This document shows, one piece after another, positions 59,120 to 64,000 of a stretch of DNA of 64,000 nt. Each line of letters opens with the position of its first letter. Within the stretch, counting starts at the first letter, position 1. Source of the DNA: CAIVAT01 sp037133475 (GTDB lineage: Bacteria; Bacteroidota; Bacteroidia; Bacteroidales; FEN-979); the NCBI GenBank assembly GCA_037133475.1, contig JBAXOB010000015.1:1-64000 (forward strand). Direction: 5' to 3'. The position numbers and the translations under genes are program-made. Below the pieces are notes generated by a model, which was given only the letters and a program-made list of their open reading frames with translations, was not told the DNA's origin and did no database searches.

Positions 59120-60769
59120 ATGGAAAATTCCATACGATGGCAACGAGCTGAACTGCTGATTTTCACAACGGTCGCACTGGTGAACCTGCTGCCCTTTGTG
59201 GCAACACGGTTTTTCCCGAGTATGGACGGACCTTCGCACCTGTGCAACTCGAATATCATCAATCAACTGGTCTTTTACCACAACAACCTGTTCCATCAGT
59301 TCTTCACGATCAACCCCGAGCCGGTTCCAAACTGGACTTCCCACCTGCTGGTCTCTTTGCTGATGCTCGTCATGCCGGCATTCCTGGCAGAAAAGATCCT
59401 GATCCTGATCATTCTCACCGGGATTCCCTTCGCCTTCCGCACCCTCCTGCAAACCATCTCGCCAAGGCAAACGCTGTACAGCTTTCTGATTTTCCCCTTT
59501 ACCCATTCGATGTTCTTCTTTTTCGGTTTCTATAATTTCTGCCTGGCCATCCTGTTTTTCCTGGTCACCCTGAATTACTGGCTGAGACATGAGCAAACCC
59601 CCTGGAATCCGAAAAGATTGATCTCCTTCGTTTTACTGGTAACAGCAACCTATTTTTCCCATATCGTGATCTTCGGGCTTCTTATCATCATCATTATCCT
59701 GCATATGGCCACGGGGTTCATCGCCGGATTGCTGGTCAAAGAGGCAGGGGTTAAAACCATGATCATGAGGCTATGGAAAAAGATCATCATCGTCACCCTC
59801 GCTTCAATCGTGCCGTTCCTACTGTTCATCTATTTCTTCTATTCCCGCCCGGGTACGCGCGTAATCAGTTTCATTTCCCGGCAGGAGCTGATCAGCTACC
59901 TGGTGACGGTCAGGCCGGCCATCACTTTCAATATTATCGATGAAGGGAGGTTTACCAGGTTCCTGTTTTACCTGTTGATCCTGTTGGTCGCCATCGGACT
60001 GGGCGCCTTCCTGACCCGGCTGGCCCGCATGCTGTTTTCAAAGCCTGGCGAAAAAAGGGGGCATCCTGAAACACTGTTGCCACAGCCGGCATTCTGGTGG
60101 TTGCTGGCCTCTGCCGGGTTAATGCTCTTCCTCTTTTTCAACCTCCCCGACGCTTACGGGACCGCCAGTTACACCAGCCTGCGCATTGCCTTTATTTTTT
60201 TCCTGACCCTGTTCCTGCTGATTTCCACCTTCAGGCTCCCCTGGTGGATCGGCCTCCTGGCGCTCTTTATCGGCGTTTCTGTCAACCTGGCCCTCATCAG
60301 GTTCTACCGGCCGAAAATCATGGAATTAAGTTCGCTTGCCGTTTCTGTCAACAAAACAGCCGATCATGTCGCCCCCAACAGCATGGTGCTGCCCGTTGAC
60401 GGGCTGGAAGAGTGGTATACCGGCCATTTTGCCGACTTCCTGGCAGTCGACAAACCCATTGTGATGATCAAGAATTACGAATGCGTGAGCGGCTATTTTC
60501 CAGTTATCTGGAATAAGGATACCAAGCCTGATTGTTTCCTGGGTTCGCCTGCTACCCCCCGGAGATATATGAATTTCGGGGTTACCAAAGGCCATCCCTA
60601 TATTCCCGTCGATTATGTTCTCGTCATCGGGCAATATGATCCTGCCAGGGACTGGTTCTGCACCCTTCACCGCATTCTGACCAACGACTTTGTCCTGGTT
60701 TATTCAAACGAGCATTGCAGGTTATTTAAAAACAAGGCTCCCAGGATACCAGTCAAACTTCCCGGTTAA
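59120..60769 (+). CDS. Polytopic membrane protein, GT-C glycosyltransferase-like
   Basis: This 549-residue integral membrane protein has roughly ten hydrophobic segments. An acidic motif is in the first extracytoplasmic loop (FPSMDGPSHLCNSN, near residue 37), in the position where GT-C enzymes place their catalytic Asp. The hydrophobic domain ends near residue 400, followed by a C-terminal soluble domain (about 410-549) with VLPVDGLEEWYTGHFADFLA and DYVLVIGQYDPARD. GT-C enzymes use lipid-linked sugar donors to modify proteins, lipids or glycans. The donor and acceptor cannot be told. The next gene, another polytopic protein, begins after about 215 bp. Confidence 0.65.
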   Translation: MENSIRWQRAELLIFTTVALVNLLPFVATRFFPSMDGPSHLCNSNIINQLVFYHNNLFHQFFTINPEPVPNWTSHLLVSLLMLVMPAFLAEKILILIILTGIPFAFRTLLQTISPRQTLYSFLIFPFTHSMFFFFGFYNFCLAILFFLVTLNYWLRHEQTPWNPKRLISFVLLVTATYFSHIVIFGLLIIIIILHMATGFIAGLLVKEAGVKTMIMRLWKKIIIVTLASIVPFLLFIYFFYSRPGTRVISFISRQELISYLVTVRPAITFNIIDEGRFTRFLFYLLILLVAIGLGAFLTRLARMLFSKPGEKRGHPETLLPQPAFWWLLASAGLMLFLFFNLPDAYGTASYTSLRIAFIFFLTLFLLISTFRLPWWIGLLALFIGVSVNLALIRFYRPKIMELSSLAVSVNKTADHVAPNSMVLPVDGLEEWYTGHFADFLAVDKPIVMIKNYECVSGYFPVIWNKDTKPDCFLGSPATPRRYMNFGVTKGHPYIPVDYVLVIGQYDPARDWFCTLHRILTNDFVLVYSNEHCRLFKNKAPRIPVKLPG

Positions 60770-60866
60770 ACCCAAGGTATGACATAAATCCTGTTTCCAT
60801 GTCAAAAGACCGGGCGATGCCCCCATACTCTGAACACAGCAAATTACCATGTTAACGTTGTGCAAC

Positions 60867-60893
60867 CATTGTGAATCTTGTGGTTCGGTTAAA
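60867..60893. repeat. Fragment of the palindromic repeat family
   Basis: CATTGTGAATCTTGTGGTTCGGTTAAA resembles the right arm of the elements at 31106-31193 and 34127-34213 (CATTGTGAACATTGTGGTTAAA) with a few insertions. GTTAACGTTGTG lies just to the left. It looks like a degenerate copy. Confidence 0.4.
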
Positions 60894-60984
60894 CCAGGCT
60901 CAGCGTTTCCTGTCCAGGTTACCTTTGCAACGCCCACGCAACACTGAAAGATTTTTTGTACTATTTTTACAAAAATTCACATGT

Positions 60985-62796
60985 ATGCCTAAACCAAGGC
61001 AAAACCGGGCACCGGTTCCGGCGGCGAAAACCAGGCAGGAGGCCAGAATGGCCCCTCCGCCGCCATCCTGGCAATCACCCTTCCTGTGGCTGATCCTGGT
61101 TCCCGGATTACTCTATGCACGTATCATTTTCTTTGATCTCACGGCCCTCGACGATCAGTTTTTTGTCATCGAACATGCAGATTTCAACCACCACCTTGGC
61201 AACCTGTTCCAGGTATTCCACCAGGGTCTGTTTGTCCCGAAAAACGATATCTATTACCGCCCCCTATTCCTGGCGGACATGATCCTGGAGAACCAGCTGT
61301 TTGGCACCTCCCCCTGGGGCTATCACCTGATGAGCCTTGTATTTCATCTCCTGTCGGATTGCCTGCTTTTTATCTTCCTGAAGAAAATCAGGATCCCGGC
61401 AACCACTGCCTTTATCCTGGCGCTTCTTTTTGCCGTTCACCCCGTGCTTTCCCAGACCGTCGCCTGGATTCCCGGCAGGAACGACCTGATCCTGATGATC
61501 TTTTTACTCGTTACATTGATCTGTACCGTTGATTATTTCAGAACATCGGCATGGTTCTACCTGGCAGCCCTGTTCATCTCCTTCCTTTTCGCCCTGCTCA
61601 CCAAGGAGACTGCCGTGATCATCCCTGTTATCACGGTACTGATCCTCCGGCTGGTCCTGGCTGTAAAGCTTTCAAGGATGTGGCCGCTGGTTGCCGCCTG
61701 GGCACTGGCTTTGCTGATCTGGTATGGGCTGAGGGCCACCTCCGACCCGTCGTACCAGGGGATGTTGCTGCAGGAGATGTTACGCTCCGGCATTTCAAGG
61801 ATACCGGCCATTCTCCAGTACCTGGGGAAGATATTTTTCCCTGTCAACCTCGCTGCAGTCCCAAGGTTTGAAGATATCACCCTGCTGTGGGGAATCCTTG
61901 CCTTGGGCATCCTCGCCACCCTTGTCGCCGTTTCGGGTGCAATCAGGAAACCCCTGGTGATTGTCGGGTTGCTGTGGTTCCTGCTCTTCCTGCTCCCGGT
62001 ATTGACCGTCCCCAAACTGCTGAACGACCAGGTTTATGAGCACCGGCTGTATATTCCATTCATCGGGATCCTGCTGGTGATCAGCGAAACAATCCTCTTT
62101 TCGGGAAAATGGGATAAAAAAAGAATCCTGGTAGCAGCGACAGCCGTTTTACTGGTATTTTTCGCCATATCATTTTCCCGGATTGGTTGTTTCGAAAACC
62201 GCCAGGTCTTCTGGGAAAAGGCTGTTGAGGATGCCCCGACCTCGGCCTTTGCCATGCTAAACCGGGGAATCCAGACAAAGGATTCGCTCCACCGCGAAAA
62301 ATATATCCGGCAGGCCTATGCGCTGGATCCGAAACAGATGCTGGTGAATTACTGGATGGGGATTACGGCCGAAAGAAACAAAAAAACCGATTCGGCAATC
62401 TATTTTTACAGGAAAGAACTGGCCTTTTCAAATTTCCCCGATCTCTATTTCAACCTTTCGCGAAGCCTGTTTAATGTAGAAAAGTATGACAGTGCGGCAT
62501 ATTTCCTTGCCAAGGGTGTAGAACTTGATCCCTCCAGGACCGCTGCGGTGAAGGTACTGGCGGAAGTTTATTTTAAACTTGCTGAATCGGCCTTTAGCCG
62601 GCAGCAATACGACAGTACAGTTTACCTCCTCAGGCAGGTTACTACCTTCGATCCCAGGAATGAACAGGCAAACCATAACCTGGCCATGGTATGGTTCCTG
62701 ACAGGCCACAAAAAGGAGGCGCTGCAGGTAATGGAGCAAATGCGGGTGAACGGAATCAGCATCTCGGGCGACCTGGTCAGTCTGGCGAAGCAGTAG
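60985..62796 (+). CDS. TMTC-like membrane protein with C-terminal TPRs
   Basis: This 603-residue protein begins MPKPRQN with a basic, proline-rich leader. About ten transmembrane helices run between residues 25 and 420, followed by TPRs at about 440-600 (AIYFYRKELAFSNFPDLYFNLSRSLFNVEKYDSAAYFLAKG, AVKVLAEVYFKLAESAFSRQQYDSTVYLL, NHNLAMVWFLTGHKKEALQVME). Motifs typical of TMTC/protein O-mannosyltransferase-like proteins are seen: LDDQFFVI, IYYRPLFLADM, FAVHPVLSQTVAWIPGRNDLI. A protein or polysaccharide glycosylation role is likely. A longer in-frame start (60871) lies inside a degenerate repeat, so 60985 is preferred. Confidence 0.78.
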   Translation: MPKPRQNRAPVPAAKTRQEARMAPPPPSWQSPFLWLILVPGLLYARIIFFDLTALDDQFFVIEHADFNHHLGNLFQVFHQGLFVPKNDIYYRPLFLADMILENQLFGTSPWGYHLMSLVFHLLSDCLLFIFLKKIRIPATTAFILALLFAVHPVLSQTVAWIPGRNDLILMIFLLVTLICTVDYFRTSAWFYLAALFISFLFALLTKETAVIIPVITVLILRLVLAVKLSRMWPLVAAWALALLIWYGLRATSDPSYQGMLLQEMLRSGISRIPAILQYLGKIFFPVNLAAVPRFEDITLLWGILALGILATLVAVSGAIRKPLVIVGLLWFLLFLLPVLTVPKLLNDQVYEHRLYIPFIGILLVISETILFSGKWDKKRILVAATAVLLVFFAISFSRIGCFENRQVFWEKAVEDAPTSAFAMLNRGIQTKDSLHREKYIRQAYALDPKQMLVNYWMGITAERNKKTDSAIYFYRKELAFSNFPDLYFNLSRSLFNVEKYDSAAYFLAKGVELDPSRTAAVKVLAEVYFKLAESAFSRQQYDSTVYLLRQVTTFDPRNEQANHNLAMVWFLTGHKKEALQVMEQMRVNGISISGDLVSLAKQ

Positions 62797-63327
62797 CAGG
62801 TGCTGTCCGGCAGGTAAAATTTCATCCCCAAGGTTTTCCTTCGGTTCAACCCCAAAAAAAGAGGGTGTCGCAAATGTTTCAAACAGCTCCCTGCACCATC
62901 CTTAATCATATGCTTATTAGATCTTTATAGTATTTTGCTGGTTGCGGGTGCCACCCTATCGTGCATTCATCAGCCTCGTTGACGGAGGTTTCTTTGTCAT
63001 ATTCAGGTCATCTTTGCATGATCCGGTTTTTATGCGTATGTTTGTATTGGCTTCAGTCAGAATATTCAGGTACAGGCTCCTTCATCGTTCATAACCTTTG
63101 CCAACATACCGTGTTGCCGGTACTCCTCAGCCGGCAAACCGCCATTTTCCCAGCAGGAGGTGAAAAACAGCCAGAAGCGCTTATCGGGTGTTTCTTCCCG
63201 CTGTTTCCGGTCCTTTCATGTGCCACAAAGTGCATCTGTGGTCCGGTTATTGAGAGGGTTCAACCCCTTTTTTCTTCCCTGGTGGATCAGGCATTCACCG
63301 ATTTGTTACGGCTCAAAACAAGAGATC
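62797..63327. other. Gene-free region before the PAS sensor gene
   Basis: About 530 bp. Frames on both strands have low-complexity or Cys/Leu-rich translations without family resemblance. GAGGGTGTCGCAAA at 62861-62874 resembles the outer ends of some insertion sequences, but no transposase or matching end was found. Otherwise nothing was recognised. Confidence 0.5.
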
Positions 63328-64000
63328 ATGAACGACAAGGATAATGAATCAGAAAAAGAGAAACTGCGTAAGAAGGCAGAGGAACTGCTGAAAACTGCGG
63401 CTCCGCCGGAAACAGTGCTCTCCCCCGCCCTTTCACAAACCGAAATATTAAAACTCATTCACGAACTGCAGGTGCACCAGGTCGAACTGGAAATGCAAAA
63501 TGAAGAGTTGCGGCAGGCATCGGCCGTGCGGCAGATCGCCGTTGACAGGTATACTGAATTATACGAATTTGCGCCATCCGGTTACCTGTCACTGTCACAA
63601 GAGGGCAGGATTGCTGAACTCAACTTTTCAGCAGCACAAATGCTGGGAAAAGAGCGTCGGCGCTTAAAAAACAGCTCCTTTGCTTCTTTTGTTTCGGATG
63701 AAACGAAACCAGTGTTCCAACTGTTTTTTGAGAAGGTGTTTGTCAGTGAAACCAAAGAAACATGTGAACTGACCCTTACCAACGACGGCAATTCAACCAT
63801 ACAAGTACAATTAACAGGCAGGCTGACCGAAAAGGGAGATCAATGCCTGGTTTCCATGATTGATATCACCGAACGACTGAAACTGGAAAAAGCGGTCAGC
63901 GAGCGTGAAGAAAAATACCGGACCCTGTTCACTGCCAGCCGGGATGCCCTATTTCTCATTGACAGGAACTCAGGCGACATCCTGGATGTAAATGATGCCG
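63328..64000 (+). CDS. PAS-domain sensor protein, N-terminal part (runs off the right edge)
   Basis: An open frame of 224 codons starts at the ATG at 63328 and continues to the window end. The N-terminus is a charged coiled coil with the signature LIHELQVHQVELEMQNEELRQA, often found at the start of Bacteroidota and deltaproteobacterial PAS sensor kinases. A first PAS domain is at about 70-180 (LYEFAPSGYLSLSQEGRI, DITERLKLEK), and a second PAS starts near 193 (YRTLFTASRDALFLIDRNSGDILDVNDA). There is no membrane segment so far, so it is probably a cytoplasmic kinase or diguanylate cyclase. Output domains are outside the window. Confidence 0.85.
   Translation, partial: MNDKDNESEKEKLRKKAEELLKTAAPPETVLSPALSQTEILKLIHELQVHQVELEMQNEELRQASAVRQIAVDRYTELYEFAPSGYLSLSQEGRIAELNFSAAQMLGKERRRLKNSSFASFVSDETKPVFQLFFEKVFVSETKETCELTLTNDGNSTIQVQLTGRLTEKGDQCLVSMIDITERLKLEKAVSEREEKYRTLFTASRDALFLIDRNSGDILDVNDA

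Noticed and set aside
62861..62874. IS-end-like sequence GAGGGTGTCGCAAA
   Set aside because: No transposase, partner end or target duplication was found within the gap. The match is too short to call an insertion sequence.
62961..63344. 127-codon plus-strand frame before the PAS sensor gene
   Set aside because: The translation is Cys- and Leu-rich without recognisable motifs and overlaps the start of the sensor gene. Treated as non-coding.

Overview
The window looks like a chromosomal piece of a Bacteroidota bacterium, probably an anaerobic or facultative Bacteroidales/Marinilabiliales-type organism. The signs are a SusC/SusD starch-uptake pair with SusE/F-like partners, type IX secretion (T9SS) sorting tails, a FISUMP-domain protein, Bacteroidota-type -7 promoter elements (TAnnTTTG), and several oxygen-sensitive-looking Fe-S proteins and Fe-S-type regulators. 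No rRNA, tRNA, CRISPR array or intact insertion sequence was seen.

Region 1 (1-12.4 kb) is visibly more AT-rich than the rest and lies almost entirely on the minus strand. It starts with the first codons of a Bro-N-like phage-type gene and a small phage-like ORF. Then come a secreted 5'-nucleotidase, a type I arylsulfatase, two paralogous secreted proteins of unknown function, an intact DUF1254/DUF1214 lipoprotein and a frameshifted, truncated DUF1214 relative. A FixL/FixJ-like sensor kinase with a periplasmic-binding-protein sensor, its LuxR-type regulator and an orphan receiver domain sit between them.

Region 2 (12.8-18.0 kb) is the most novel-looking part. A Crp/Fnr regulator and a four-cysteine Rrf2 regulator form a minus-strand operon. 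It diverges from a plus-strand cluster encoding a soluble ABC ATPase, a HypB/UreG-like P-loop NTPase with cysteine pairs, a NifS/IscS-type cysteine desulfurase, a DUF6356 mini membrane protein and a four-cysteine Fe-S protein. A perfect 9+9 bp inverted repeat lies in the divergent promoter region. I read this as a candidate, apparently undescribed, metallocluster assembly or sulfur-delivery module.

Region 3 (18.1-26.3 kb) is mixed: a HExxH putative metallopeptidase, a FISUMP protein, adenylylsulfate kinase, a 13-copy 8-bp tandem repeat, an SPFH/band-7 protein, an M49-like peptidase lipoprotein, an O-methyltransferase and peptidase E.

Region 4 (26.4-49.4 kb) is a complete starch/maltodextrin utilisation locus. 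The plus strand carries two SLC45/GPH-like sugar transporters, MalQ, a neopullulanase-like GH13, a CBM48-esterase with a T9SS tail and two lipoprotein GH13 enzymes. The minus strand carries susC-susD-susE-like genes plus a SusF-like paralogue, and a large T9SS-exported GH13 amylase is divergent from susC. The genes imply extracellular hydrolysis, outer-membrane uptake, periplasmic trimming, inner-membrane import and cytoplasmic disproportionation. Two copies of a palindromic intergenic repeat lie inside the locus.

Region 5 (49.4-64 kb) holds a large secreted repeat protein, two overlapping hybrid/two-component kinase genes, a cytoplasmic TPR protein, two polytopic glycosyltransferase-like membrane proteins (one TMTC-like with TPRs) and the start of a PAS-domain sensor that runs off the right edge.
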